A stretch of 64,000 nucleotides of DNA from Streptomyces caniferus. Lineage in GTDB: Bacteria > Actinomycetota > Actinomycetes > Streptomycetales > Streptomycetaceae. Under the pieces are notes generated by a model. The model ran no database searches and was not told the origin of the DNA. It worked only from the letters and a program-made list of their open reading frames with translations. This document shows positions 51,010 through 60,155 of the stretch, in pieces (position 1 is the first letter of the stretch; each line of letters starts with the position of its first letter). Both the position numbers and the translations under genes were made by a program. Where the stretch lies: assembly GCF_009811555.1 (NCBI RefSeq), contig NZ_BLIN01000002.1, forward strand, positions 1,178,001-1,242,000, given 5' to 3'.

Positions 51010-51732
51010 ATGCGGGTCCTGGTCGTCACGGCGGTGGCCGCCGAGCGCGACGCGGTGGCCGCCGCGGCGGGGCCCTGCGACGAGGCGGCACTGCCCGGCG
51101 GATACGCGCTGCGACGCGCGGCGGGTTCGCCGGTGGCGCTCGACGTGCTGGCCGCCGGTGTCGGCCCGGCGGCCGCGGCCGCCGGCACGGCCACCGCGCT
51201 GACCGCCGCCACGCTCGCCGGAGCGCCGTACGGCCTGGTCGTCTCGGCCGGTATCGGCGGCGGCTTCGCACCCGCGCCGCTGGGCTCCGTGGTGGTCGCG
51301 GACGCGATCGTCGCGGCGGATCTGGGCGCCGAGACCCCCGACGGCTTCGCCCCGGTCACCGAACTCGGCTTCGGGACGGTGGCGCACCGCCCCGGCCCGG
51401 CGCTGGTGCGGGCCGTCGCCGCGGCGGCCGGTGCGGCGTCCGGCACCGTCGTGACCGTCTCCACGGTCACCGGCAGCGCGGCCCGCGCCGCCGAGCTGGC
51501 GCAGCGTCACCCGGGGGTGCTGGCCGAGGCGATGGAGGGCTTCGGGGTCGCCGAGGCGGCCGCCGCACACGAGGTGCCGGTGCTGGAGATCCGTACGGTC
51601 TCCAACGCCGTCGGCCCCCGCGACCGCGGCGCCTGGCGCATCGGCGCCGCGCTCACCGCACTGACCGGCGCCTTCCGTACGCTTCCCGGAGCCCTGACGG
51701 CCGCCGCACCATCCCTGAGGAGGACCCCGTGA
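51010..51732 (+). CDS. mqnB: Futalosine hydrolase
   Basis: A 240-aa nucleoside-phosphorylase-like enzyme that releases hypoxanthine from futalosine to give dehypoxanthine futalosine in the futalosine menaquinone pathway. It starts MRVLVVTAVAAERDAVAAAA. VVSAGIGGGFAPAPLGSVVV holds the ligand-binding GIGGG, EAMEGFGVAEAAA is the nucleoside-binding Glu region, and IRTVSNAVGPRDRGAW carries the SNxxGxRD motif with the catalytic Asp. Its stop overlaps mqnD by the GTGA arrangement, so the two are co-translated. Confidence 0.92.
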   Translation: MRVLVVTAVAAERDAVAAAAGPCDEAALPGGYALRRAAGSPVALDVLAAGVGPAAAAAGTATALTAATLAGAPYGLVVSAGIGGGFAPAPLGSVVVADAIVAADLGAETPDGFAPVTELGFGTVAHRPGPALVRAVAAAAGAASGTVVTVSTVTGSAARAAELAQRHPGVLAEAMEGFGVAEAAAAHEVPVLEIRTVSNAVGPRDRGAWRIGAALTALTGAFRTLPGALTAAAPSLRRTP

Positions 51733-52580
51733 CCCGGCCGCTGAACATCGCGTACTCGCCGTGCCCGAACGACACCTTCGTCTTCGACGCGCTGGCGCAC
51801 GGCCGGGTCCCGGACGCGCCGGAGCTGGCGGTCACCTTCGCGGATATCGACGTCACCAACGGCATGGCCGAGCGCGGTGAGTTCGATGTGCTGAAGGTGT
51901 CGTACGCGGTGCTGCCGTGGGTGCTCGACGACTATGCGCTGCTGCCGTGCGGCGGGGCGCTGGGCCGCGGCTGCGGGCCGCTGGTGCTGACCAAGGAGCA
52001 GGGTGCGCCCGCGGATCTGGCGGGCAAGACGGTCGCGGTGCCCAGTGAACGGTCGACCGCCTACCTGCTGTTCCGGCTGTGGGCGGCGGCCGAGGTGCCG
52101 GGCGGGGTCGGCGAGGTCGTGGTGCTGCCCTTCCACGAGATCATGCCGGCCGTGCGCGACGGCAAGGTCGATGCGGGCCTGGTCATTCACGAGGCGCGCT
52201 TCACGTACCAGAACTACGGCCTGGTGTGCCTGGCCGACATGGGCGAGCACTGGGAGCTCACCACCGGCCTGCCGATCCCGCTCGGCGCGATCATCGCCAA
52301 GCGATCGCTGGGCGAACAGGCGTTGCGCGACCTCGCGGCGGCGGTCCGCAGCTCCGTGCTGATGGCCTGGGACGACCCCGAGGCCTCCCGGCCGTACGTC
52401 CTGGAGCACGCCCAGGAGATGGACCCGAAGGTCGCCGACCAGCACATCGGGCTCTACGTCAACGAGTTCACCGCCGACCTCGGCGAGGACGGCTATGCCG
52501 CGGTGCGCGGGCTGCTCACCCGCGCCGCGGCCGAGGGGCTGGTTCCGCCCCTGGGCCGCGAGGGGTTGCAGTTCGTGTGA
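51729..52580 (+). CDS. mqnD: 1,4-dihydroxy-6-naphthoate synthase
   Basis: A 283-aa enzyme of the futalosine pathway that converts cyclic dehypoxanthine futalosine to 1,4-dihydroxy-6-naphthoate. The N-terminus LNIAYSPCPNDTFVFDALAH is diagnostic. VPSERSTAYLLFRLWAAAEV and VIHEARFTYQNYGLVCLADM (substrate-binding, with catalytic His in IHEARF) also match. It has the periplasmic-binding-protein-like two-domain fold without a signal peptide. It starts with a GTG overlapping the mqnB stop, so both steps are made together. The end of the gene lies in a 16-bp tandem repeat (52575-52606). Confidence 0.93.
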   Translation: MTRPLNIAYSPCPNDTFVFDALAHGRVPDAPELAVTFADIDVTNGMAERGEFDVLKVSYAVLPWVLDDYALLPCGGALGRGCGPLVLTKEQGAPADLAGKTVAVPSERSTAYLLFRLWAAAEVPGGVGEVVVLPFHEIMPAVRDGKVDAGLVIHEARFTYQNYGLVCLADMGEHWELTTGLPIPLGAIIAKRSLGEQALRDLAAAVRSSVLMAWDDPEASRPYVLEHAQEMDPKVADQHIGLYVNEFTADLGEDGYAAVRGLLTRAAAEGLVPPLGREGLQFV

Positions 52581-52606
52581 GCTGTGCAGCGTGTGAGCTG
52601 TGCAGC
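52575..52606. repeat. Two 16-bp tandem repeats across the mqnD stop
   Basis: GTGTGAGCTGTGCAGC at 52575-52590 is repeated exactly at 52591-52606. The first copy contains the mqnD stop codon TGA, so the second copy adds a pseudo-stop downstream. Confidence 0.85.
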
Positions 52607-52656
52607 GAGGTGTGCCGCGTGTGACGGCTGAGTGCGTCCGTCGCGTGCGGGCGTGC

Positions 52657-53040
52657 TCAGACGTCCATCTGGTCGGCGACGGCGCGCAGCATCCCGGCGA
52701 TCTTCGCGCCGTGCACCTTGTCGGGGTAGCGGCCGCGCTCCAGTTGCTGGGTGACGTTCTCCAGGAGCGTCGTCAGGTCCTGGACGATCGAGGCGAGTTC
52801 ATCGGGCTTGCGGCGCTGCGCCGCGGCCACCGAAGGTGCGGGGTCGAGGAGCGTCACGGTCAGCGCCTGGTCGCCGCGCTGGCCCGCGACCACGCCGAAT
52901 TCGACGCGCTGGCCAGGCTTGAGTGCGGCTACGCCGTCGGGCAGTACCGACGAGTGCACGAAGACGTCACCGCCGTCATCGCGGGAGAGAAAGCCGAAGC
53001 CCTTCTCACTGTTGAACCACTTGACCTTGCCGGTAGGCAC
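52657..53040 (-). CDS. Cold-shock-domain protein with C-terminal helical extension
   Basis: A 127-aa protein starting GTG 53040. Residues 1-66 are a classic cold-shock (OB-fold) domain with both RNA-binding motifs (KVKWFNSEKGFGFLSRDDGG, DVFVHSSVLP). A helical tail of about 60 residues (PDELASIVQDLTTLLENVTQ, then QLERGRYPDKVHGAKIAGML) is absent from the about 67-residue CspA proteins but is found in some actinobacterial ones. It probably acts as an RNA chaperone. A GAGGACAGAC ribosome site precedes the start. The gene converges on mqnD. Confidence 0.88.
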   Translation of the reverse strand: MPTGKVKWFNSEKGFGFLSRDDGGDVFVHSSVLPDGVAALKPGQRVEFGVVAGQRGDQALTVTLLDPAPSVAAAQRRKPDELASIVQDLTTLLENVTQQLERGRYPDKVHGAKIAGMLRAVADQMDV

Positions 53041-53279
53041 GTCTGTCCTCGTCCTCGTACTCGTCGGAAAGAAACGTTGAAATCTGGAGCCGGATCTACT
53101 GCGGAATCTGCGGGGTGGGTCCCCCCGCTCGACGAGCGAAGCCGAGAGTGGGGAGGGGCTGGAGAGCAGTGCAGCGGGCCGCAGGACCCACCGTCACCAA
53201 GGCTAATGGTCCTGAGGTCGGTGACAAGACGCCGCCGGGTGGATCCTCGGTGCTTCTGGCCCGGACTTACCCTGGTCAG

Positions 53280-53540
53280 GTGTCTGACGAAACTCCCCAG
53301 GCCGGGGATCTGCTGGTCCGAATCGGCGCGATCATGTTCCTAGTTGGCGCAGTGGCCACTCTCGCCACGGTGACGCCGCTGTTCCTCGGAACCGAACCGC
53401 TGCCGTCCGTCTTCTACTGGCTGTGCATGCTGATGGGCCTCGGGTTCCTCGTCGCGGCAGCCGGACTGATCCGTTCCGCCGTCGCCGAACGCCGTCAGGC
53501 GGCGGCGCCGTCGCCCCCGTCGGCGCCCTCCGCGACATAG
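53280..53540 (+). CDS. Small two-helix membrane protein
   Basis: 86 aa from GTG 53280 (VSDETPQAGDLLVRIGAIMF). It has two membrane helices (about residues 13-33, VRIGAIMFLVGAVATLATVT, and 42-64, FYWLCMLMGLGFLVAAAGLI) and a proline/serine tail. I recognise it only as a Streptomyces-type conserved small membrane protein; no family name is sure. In-frame codons further upstream lack a good start. Its 3' end overlaps the converging HAD gene by 46 bp. Confidence 0.65.
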   Translation: MSDETPQAGDLLVRIGAIMFLVGAVATLATVTPLFLGTEPLPSVFYWLCMLMGLGFLVAAAGLIRSAVAERRQAAAPSPPSAPSAT

Positions 53541-54142
53541 CGCTCCAGCCAGGACGGAAACTCCGTCAGGTCGGCGAGCACCACCGCGGCACCGGCGGTA
53601 CGCAGCTCCGTGGCGTCGCACGGGCCGGTGGCGACCCCGACGGACAGCGCGTCGGCGGTCCGCGCGCCCGCGACGTCGCCGATGTGATCGCCGACGTAGA
53701 CCTGCGCATGGTGCGCGCGCAGCGCCTCGGCCTTGGCCTCGGCCCACAGGGAGCCGACGAGGGCGTCCACGTCCAGGCCGAGGTGGGCCAGGTGCAGCTC
53801 GGCGCTGGGCTCGTACTTCGCCGTCACCACGACCGCCCGGCCGCCCGCCGCGTGCACCGCGTCGATCGCCTCCCGGGCGCCGGGCAGGGCGGGCGTCGCC
53901 GCGATCGCGTAGTCCGGGTACAGCGTGCGGTAGAGAGCGGCGGTGTCCGCCACCCGCGCCTCGGGGAACCAGTGGCGCAGCTCGTCCTCCAGCGGGGGCC
54001 CCAGCCGGCTCACCGCGAGGTCGGCGTCGACGGCGGTGCCGGTCCTGGCCGACAGCTCCTCGTACGTGGCCCTGATGCCCGGCCGGGAGTCGATCAGCGT
54101 CATGTCCAGGTCGAAGCCGACCGTGAGGGGGTGTGCAGCCAT
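53495..54142 (-). CDS. HAD-family phosphatase (phosphoglycolate phosphatase-like)
   Basis: A 215-aa HAD hydrolase. Motif I with the nucleophile is VGFDLDMTLIDSRPG, motif II is AVVVTAKYEPSAEL, motif III/IV is VYVGDHIGDVAGARTADALS (DHxxD pair). A cap domain is inserted between motifs I and II. It fits phosphoglycolate-phosphatase/beta-phosphoglucomutase-type enzymes; the substrate is not readable. The start is ATG 54142 (MAAHPLTVGFDL) or 54151 (MAGMAAH). Its last 46 bp overlap a small membrane-protein gene on the other strand. Confidence 0.87.
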   Translation of the reverse strand: MAAHPLTVGFDLDMTLIDSRPGIRATYEELSARTGTAVDADLAVSRLGPPLEDELRHWFPEARVADTAALYRTLYPDYAIAATPALPGAREAIDAVHAAGGRAVVVTAKYEPSAELHLAHLGLDVDALVGSLWAEAKAEALRAHHAQVYVGDHIGDVAGARTADALSVGVATGPCDATELRTAGAAVVLADLTEFPSWLERYVAEGADGGDGAAA

Positions 54143-54201
54143 GCCTGCCATTGTGCCTGCGGCGGCCACCCCGGCCGGAGGAGCCCCCGGGCCCTGCCTC
54201 C

Positions 54202-55386
54202 TCACCGCGGCACCCGCCGCATCCGCCACACCAGGAACAGCGCCGAGGCGACCGCGGCCACCCGCACCACCCCCGGCAGCCCGTCGACCATCTCCTGCCC
54301 CAGCCGCCCCTGCGCGATCGGCTCGCCCCAGCGCCCGTCGAACCGGCCCCACAGCCAGATCACCATGCCGCCGACGACGGTCCCCGGCACGCCGAGCGCC
54401 GCGAACTTGGCCTCGGTCCGGCTCAGCCGCCGGGAGACGTAGGCGAGCCCCCAGCCGCCCGCCAGCGCGAGCCACGACCCCAGCGCCGCACCGGCCACCA
54501 GCAGCAGGACGGCCAGCGTCAGCACCGGGCTGAGCGGTGCCCGCGCCGGCACCGCGACGACCTCCTCCCCGGCCACCGGCGCCGCACCGGCCGCGGCCCC
54601 GCGCCGCCGGCCGAGCACCCGGCGGATCAGCCGGGGCAGCGGGCGTCCCGCCGGCTCGTCGCCGGCCTCGTCCGCGCCCTGCTCCTCGTCCCCCTCGGCG
54701 CCGTCCTTCGTCAACGACAGCGGGTCGCTCTTCGGCCGGTCCCATATCTCCGGGATCTCGATCCCGCCGACGAACCCCGGCACGGTCTCGCCCGGCCCGA
54801 ACGGCGCGGGCTCCACCCGCCACCAGTCGGGCGCGTCACCGTCGTCGCCCAGCTCGTGCGCGCCGGCCAGATGCGGCGGCAGGCCGACGGACGGCGCGGG
54901 GTCCGGGCCGCCGTCGCGCGGGGCGGGCACCGTGCCGTGCGGGGTGTTCTTGCCGTTCGCGGACGGCTTGCCCGCCGGGCCGCGGCGCCGGGCCAGGCCG
55001 GTGAGCTTCTCGCGCGCGGCGGCCCACGGGCGCGGTGGCTCCGCGGGCGGCGACGGCGGGGCGGGCGCCGGGCCGAGCGGTACGGAGGGCCCGGGTCCCG
55101 AGGCGCTCGGGGTCTTCGGCCCCTGCCGCGGCGCCGGGTCGCCCCAGGACGCGCCCGGCACCCGGTCGTCCGCGCTGCCCGCGGCCGCGACCACCGCCTC
55201 CGGCGTCCCCAGCCGCGCCAGGATCCGCTTCACGCCGGTCACCGAATCGGCTTGCTGTCCGTCTATCTCGGCCCGGAGCCCGGTGACCAGCCGCATCCGG
55301 GTGGCGGCGGGCAGTCCCCGCTGCTGGGCCAGGTCGCCCACCCGGCTCAGATAGTCATAGACGAGCTGATCGCTCTCGATCCCCAC
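54202..55386 (-). CDS. Membrane protein with long acidic/proline linker
   Basis: 394 aa from GTG 55386 (VGIESDQLVYDYLSRVGDLA). An N-terminal helical segment of about 65 residues (RMRLVTGLRAEIDGQQADSV, TGVKRILARLGTPEAVVAAA) resembles permease-associated helical HAAS-like domains. A Pro/Gly/Asp-rich linker of about 165 residues follows, then a C-terminal membrane domain with about three or four helices (LTLAVLLLVAGAALGSWLAL; LGVPGTVVGGMVIWLWGRFD). The function is unknown. A GGGGATTTC segment gives a modest ribosome site. The N-terminal frame stays open upstream without a start that fits. Confidence 0.72.
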   Translation of the reverse strand: MGIESDQLVYDYLSRVGDLAQQRGLPAATRMRLVTGLRAEIDGQQADSVTGVKRILARLGTPEAVVAAAGSADDRVPGASWGDPAPRQGPKTPSASGPGPSVPLGPAPAPPSPPAEPPRPWAAAREKLTGLARRRGPAGKPSANGKNTPHGTVPAPRDGGPDPAPSVGLPPHLAGAHELGDDGDAPDWWRVEPAPFGPGETVPGFVGGIEIPEIWDRPKSDPLSLTKDGAEGDEEQGADEAGDEPAGRPLPRLIRRVLGRRRGAAAGAAPVAGEEVVAVPARAPLSPVLTLAVLLLVAGAALGSWLALAGGWGLAYVSRRLSRTEAKFAALGVPGTVVGGMVIWLWGRFDGRWGEPIAQGRLGQEMVDGLPGVVRVAAVASALFLVWRMRRVPR

Positions 55387-55585
55387 GAAATCCCCTGCGG
55401 CGTCCGCTGGTTGCTGCCCCGACGGTACCCCTTCGGCCCGCCGCCGGGACGGAGGGCGCGAGGGTCGGGCGGGGTGGCGTACGCGGGGCGTGGCGGGGTG
55501 GCGCGGCCATGGCGTTGCGGCGCTCCGCGGAGGGCGTGCCGCCGCTCGCTCCCCCGTCCTGCCCCGTCCCGCTAACGTAGGACGA

Positions 55586-58132
55586 ATGACCGGTACACCC
55601 CGCACCCTCGCCGAGGAGCTCAGGACCCGCACCGACCGCGGGCTCGCCGGGCTGCTGCGGGCACGGCCCGACCTGCTCAATCCGGTGCCGGGCGACGTCA
55701 CCCAGCTCGCCACCCGCGCCGGGACGCGCGCGTCGGTCGTCCGCGCGGTGGAGCGGCTCGACCGGTTCGTGCTGCAGACCGCGGAGGCGCTGGCGGTGGC
55801 GCCCGACCCGTGCCCGTACGACACGCTGGGCGCGCTGATGGCCGGGGACGCCGGGGACCCGGCGGTCGCCGCCGAGCTGCCCAGGGCCGTGGCGGAGCTG
55901 CGGGCGCAGGCGCTGGTGTGGGGCCCGGACGACCGGCTGCGGCTGGTGCGGACGGCCCGTGAGCTGCTCAGTCCCAGCGCCGCGCATCCGTCGCCGACCG
56001 GCCTGGGCCCGACCGTCGCCGAGGCCGCGGCCGGGATGTCGCCGGGGCGGCTGCAGGAGATCCTCACCGCGGCCGGGCTGCCCGCCACCCACGATCCGGT
56101 CACCGCCGTCGCCGCGCTCACCGGACTCTTCTCCGACCGCGCCCGGATGGCGGCGCTGCTCGACACCGCGCCCGCCGAATCCGTCACCGTCCTCGACAAG
56201 CTGCTGTGGGGCCCGCCGTACGGCGGGGTCACCGACCGCCCGGCGCCGCATCTGCAGTGGCTGCTGGACCGGGGCCTGCTGATCGCGGCCGGCGCCCGCA
56301 ATGTCGTGCTGCCGCGGGAAGCGGCGCTCCATCTGCGCGCCGGGCGCGCCCATCACACCCCCGAGCCGGTCCCGCCCGCGCTCTCCCCCGCCATGGAACG
56401 TGATCCACAGCTTGTGGACAACGCCGCGGCGAGCCAGGCGTTCACCGCGCTGGCGACCGTCGAGGAGCTGCTCAAGGAGTGGGACCTGGGCGGGCCCGCC
56501 GTCCTACGGGCCGGCGGGATGAGCGTCCGCGACCTCAAGCGGACCGCCACCGCCCTGGACACCACCGAGCAGCTCGCCGCCTTCTGGCTCGAACTCGCCT
56601 ACGGGGCCGGGCTGATCGCCTCCGACGGCGAGGCCGACGAGCGGTTCGCGGCCACCCCGGCCGCCGAGGAGTGGCTGCAGCTGCCCGACCACGAGCGCTG
56701 GGCCCAACTGGTGAGCGGCTGGCTCGCCGCGACCCGCACCCCGGGCGTCGTCGGCACCGCCGACGCCAAGGGCCGCGCACTGGCCGCCCTCGGCCCGCAC
56801 CTCGACCGCTCCCCCGCCCCCGAGGTCCGCCGCCGCGCCCTCGCCCTCCTCGCCGGCCTGCCGCCCGGCACCTCCGTCCCGGCGACGGCGGTGCTGTCCC
56901 GGCTGCGGTGGGAGCGTCCGCTGCGCGGCGACGCGGCCGCCGGCCAGGTTCCGGCACCGGCCGCGGGCCGGACCCCGGCCGCGGCGGCCGCCGCACCCCC
57001 GCCCGGCTCCGCGGGCGCCGCCCCCGCACCCGCCGACGACCTCCGCTCACGCCTCGCCCAATGGACCCTGGCCGAGGCCGAGTTGCTCGGCGTGACCGGC
57101 CGCGGCGCGCTCTCCGCCCACGGCCGCGCGCTGATCGACACCACCGCCGAGGCCACCGCGGCGCCCTCCCCCGCGGACACCGGCGCCGCCGCGACCCGCG
57201 CCGCCGCCCTCCTCGCCCCCCTCCTGCCCGAGCCCGTCGACCACGTCCTCCTCCAGGCGGACCTGACGGCCGTCGCCCCCGGCCCGCTGCACCGCCCGCT
57301 CGCCGAGGCGCTCGGCGTCCTCGCCGACATCGAGTCCAAGGGCGGCGCGACGGTCTACCGCTTCACCCCCGCCTCCGTGCGCCGTGCCCTGGACGCCGGC
57401 CGCTCCGCCGCCGAGCTGCAGGAATTCCTCACCGCCCACTCCCGCACCCCGGTCCCCCAGCCCCTCGCCTACCTCATCGACGATGTGGCCCGTAAGCACG
57501 GCCGGCTGCGGATCGGCGCGGCCACCGCCTACGTCCGCTGCGACGACGACGCGCTGCTCTCCGAGATCGTCGCCGACCGCCGCGCCGCCCCCCTCCGGCT
57601 GCGCCGGCTCGCGCCGACCGTGCTCGCCGCCCAGACCTCCCCCGACCAACTCCTCGACGGTCTGCGGGCGATGGGCTACGCCCCGGCTGCCGAGTCCGCC
57701 GCCGGTGACGTGCTGATCGCCCGCGCCGACACCCACCGCACCCCGCCGCGCACCGCCCCCGCCCCGGTGCCCGACGGCCCGCCGTCCCCCGACCCGACCC
57801 TGCTCACCGCGGCGGTACGCGCCATCCGCGCCGGCGACCTCGCCGCCACCGCGGAGCGCAAGCCCGTCCACGCCCCGGCCCCGGCCTCCGGGTCCCTGCC
57901 CCGCACCACCTCCGCCGAGACCCTCGCCACCATGCAGGCCGCGGTCCTGACCCACTCCGCCCTGTGGATCGGCTACGTCAACGCCGACGGCGCCGCCAGC
58001 CAGCGCGTCATCGCGCCGGTACGCGTCGAAGGCGGCTTCGTGACGGCCTACGACCACACCTCCGACGAGGTCCGCACCTACCCGCTGCACCGGATCACGG
58101 GCGTGGCGGAGCTGGCGGACGACTCGGTCTGA
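55586..58132 (+). CDS. Helicase-associated protein (helicase C-terminal-like), neighbour of XPB
   Basis: An 848-aa protein with no Walker A or DEAD motif. The N-terminal third carries DNA-binding-like helices (LAEELRTRTDRGLAGLLRAR; LATRAGTRASVVRAVERLDR). The C-terminal third matches the helicase-associated segment of actinobacterial 'helicase C-terminal domain' proteins (LPEPVDHVLLQADLTAVAPG; LAYLIDDVARKHGRLRIGAA; WIGYVNADGAASQRVIAPVR). A Pro/Ala-rich linker lies near residues 450-490. It is followed 257 bp later by an XPB helicase gene. It may be an accessory subunit of that helicase (inference). The start ATG 55586 follows an ACGTAGGACG ribosome site. Confidence 0.78.
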   Translation: MTGTPRTLAEELRTRTDRGLAGLLRARPDLLNPVPGDVTQLATRAGTRASVVRAVERLDRFVLQTAEALAVAPDPCPYDTLGALMAGDAGDPAVAAELPRAVAELRAQALVWGPDDRLRLVRTARELLSPSAAHPSPTGLGPTVAEAAAGMSPGRLQEILTAAGLPATHDPVTAVAALTGLFSDRARMAALLDTAPAESVTVLDKLLWGPPYGGVTDRPAPHLQWLLDRGLLIAAGARNVVLPREAALHLRAGRAHHTPEPVPPALSPAMERDPQLVDNAAASQAFTALATVEELLKEWDLGGPAVLRAGGMSVRDLKRTATALDTTEQLAAFWLELAYGAGLIASDGEADERFAATPAAEEWLQLPDHERWAQLVSGWLAATRTPGVVGTADAKGRALAALGPHLDRSPAPEVRRRALALLAGLPPGTSVPATAVLSRLRWERPLRGDAAAGQVPAPAAGRTPAAAAAAPPPGSAGAAPAPADDLRSRLAQWTLAEAELLGVTGRGALSAHGRALIDTTAEATAAPSPADTGAAATRAAALLAPLLPEPVDHVLLQADLTAVAPGPLHRPLAEALGVLADIESKGGATVYRFTPASVRRALDAGRSAAELQEFLTAHSRTPVPQPLAYLIDDVARKHGRLRIGAATAYVRCDDDALLSEIVADRRAAPLRLRRLAPTVLAAQTSPDQLLDGLRAMGYAPAAESAAGDVLIARADTHRTPPRTAPAPVPDGPPSPDPTLLTAAVRAIRAGDLAATAERKPVHAPAPASGSLPRTTSAETLATMQAAVLTHSALWIGYVNADGAASQRVIAPVRVEGGFVTAYDHTSDEVRTYPLHRITGVAELADDSV

Positions 58133-58307
58133 ACGGCGGGCGGGCGCGGCGGCCCCGGCTGCCTCCCGGCGCGTCCGGCCCTCCCCCGTGACCGGCGTCG
58201 CGGGCCTCGGCACCCGGCGCGCGCCCCGTGCCGGACAAGGGCCCGCCGTGCATCGCTGCCGTTCGCTGCGGCGATGCGGCACACTGGACGTTTGGCCGTG
58301 TGTGCGG

Positions 58308-58346
58308 TCGAGGTCTGCGGTCGTGATCGACGATCGAGGTCTGCGG
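58308..58346 (+). promoter_or_regulatory. Direct repeat TCGAGGTCTGCGG ahead of XPB gene
   Basis: TCGAGGTCTGCGG at 58308-58320 and 58334-58346, spaced 26 bp start to start, precede the GTG start by about 45 bp. The arrangement suggests a binding site for a protein or a duplicated promoter segment. There is no independent support. Confidence 0.4.
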
Positions 58347-58389
58347 CCGGTCCCAGCGGCCGACGGCCGGGAAGCGAAAGGCGAGGCGC

Positions 58390-60042
58390 GTGAACGGACC
58401 CCTCATCGTCCAGAGCGACAAGACGCTGCTGCTGGAGGTGGACCATGAGCTGGCGGACGCCTGCCGGCGGTCCATCGCGCCCTTTGCCGAGCTGGAGCGG
58501 GCGCCGGAGCACATCCACACCTACCGGGTGACGCCGCTCGGGCTCTGGAACGCGCGGGCGGCCGGGCACGACGCCGAGCAGGTCGTCGACGCGCTGGTGC
58601 AGTTCTCGCGGTACCCGGTGCCGCATGCGCTGCTCGTGGACATCGCCGAGACCATGTCCCGCTACGGGCGTCTCACGCTCACCAAGCACCCCGCCCACGG
58701 CCTGGTGCTGACCACCACCGACCGCCCGGTGCTGGAGGAGATCCTGCGCTCGAAGAAGGTGCAGCCGCTGGTCGGAACGCGGCTGGACCCGGATTCGGTC
58801 GTGGTCCACCCGTCGGAGCGCGGGCAGATCAAGCAGACGCTGCTCAAACTGGGCTGGCCGGCCGAGGACCTGGCCGGCTATGTCGACGGCGAGGCGCATC
58901 CGATCGAGCTGGCCGAGAACGGCTGGGCCCTGCGGCCGTACCAGCAGCAGGCGGTCGAGGGGTTCTGGCACGGCGGCTCGGGTGTGGTCGTGCTGCCCTG
59001 TGGCGCGGGCAAGACGCTGGTCGGGGCGGGCGCGATGGCGCAGGCCAAGGCGACCACGCTGATCCTGGTGACCAATACGGTCTCGGCCCGGCAGTGGAAG
59101 CACGAGCTGGTCAAGCGCACCTCGCTCACCGAGGAGGAGATCGGCGAGTACAGCGGGACGAAGAAGGAGATCCGGCCGGTCACCATCGCCACGTACCAGG
59201 TGCTGACGACCAAGCGGAAGGGCGTCTACCCGCACCTGGAACTCTTCGACTCCCGGGACTGGGGCCTGGTCATCTACGACGAGGTGCATCTGCTGCCCGC
59301 GCCGGTCTTCAAGTTCACCGCCGATCTGCAGGCACGGCGCCGGCTGGGGCTGACCGCGACGCTGGTGCGCGAGGACGGCCGGGAGTCGGACGTGTTCTCC
59401 CTCATCGGGCCCAAGCGCTTCGACGCGCCCTGGAAGGAGATCGAGGCCCAGGGGTACATCGCCCCCGCGGACTGTGTCGAGGTACGGGTCAACCTGACCG
59501 ACTCGGAGCGGCTGGCGTACGCGACGGCCGAGACCGACGAGAAGTACCGCTTCTGTGCGACCACCGCCAGCAAGCAGAACGTGACCGAGGCACTGGTCCG
59601 CCGGCACCAGGGCCAGCAGACGCTGGTCATCGGGCAGTACATCGACCAGCTGGACGAGCTGGGCGAGCATCTGGACGCCCCGGTGATCAAGGGCGAGACC
59701 ACCAACGCACAGCGCGAGAAGCTCTTCGACGCCTTCCGGCAGGGCGAGATCTCGGTGCTCGTCGTCTCCAAGGTCGCGAACTTCTCCATCGACCTTCCCG
59801 AGGCCACGGTCGCGATCCAGGTGTCCGGCACCTTCGGGTCGCGCCAGGAGGAGGCCCAGCGGCTGGGCCGAGTGCTGCGCCCCAAGGCGGACGGGCACGA
59901 GGCGCGGTTCTACTCGGTCGTCGCGCGCGACACCATCGACCAGGACTTCGCGGCCCACCGCCAGCGCTTCCTGGCCGAGCAGGGCTACGCGTACCGCATC
60001 GTCGACGCGGACGAGCTGCTGGCGGCGGACGAGGACGTCTGA
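58390..60042 (+). CDS. XPB-family DNA repair helicase
   Basis: A 550-aa SF2 helicase starting GTG 58390. The N-terminal XPB damage-recognition-like domain (VDHELADACRRSIAPFAELE; HIHTYRVTPLGLWNARAAGH) precedes the motor: LRPYQQQAVEGFWHGGSGVV, Walker A VLPCGAGKTLVGAG, Walker B VIYDEVHLLPAPVF (DEVH), LTATLVRED (motif III), then EAQRLGRVLRPKADGHEARF (motif VI, with two Arg fingers). This is the actinobacterial XPB type, a 3'-5' helicase linked to nucleotide excision repair. Two TCGAGGTCTGCGG copies (58308-58320, 58334-58346) lie just before the start and may be regulatory. Confidence 0.9.
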   Translation: MNGPLIVQSDKTLLLEVDHELADACRRSIAPFAELERAPEHIHTYRVTPLGLWNARAAGHDAEQVVDALVQFSRYPVPHALLVDIAETMSRYGRLTLTKHPAHGLVLTTTDRPVLEEILRSKKVQPLVGTRLDPDSVVVHPSERGQIKQTLLKLGWPAEDLAGYVDGEAHPIELAENGWALRPYQQQAVEGFWHGGSGVVVLPCGAGKTLVGAGAMAQAKATTLILVTNTVSARQWKHELVKRTSLTEEEIGEYSGTKKEIRPVTIATYQVLTTKRKGVYPHLELFDSRDWGLVIYDEVHLLPAPVFKFTADLQARRRLGLTATLVREDGRESDVFSLIGPKRFDAPWKEIEAQGYIAPADCVEVRVNLTDSERLAYATAETDEKYRFCATTASKQNVTEALVRRHQGQQTLVIGQYIDQLDELGEHLDAPVIKGETTNAQREKLFDAFRQGEISVLVVSKVANFSIDLPEATVAIQVSGTFGSRQEEAQRLGRVLRPKADGHEARFYSVVARDTIDQDFAAHRQRFLAEQGYAYRIVDADELLAADEDV

Positions 60043-60155
60043 GCCGACCCCCCGGGCGAGCGGCGCTGCCCGGCGCCTGGTGGGTCGCACCGCCGGGACC
60101 GGGCGGCTCGGCCCGTCGGGCCCTCGGTGGTCCGGCCCGCCCCGTGCCCGGTGGC

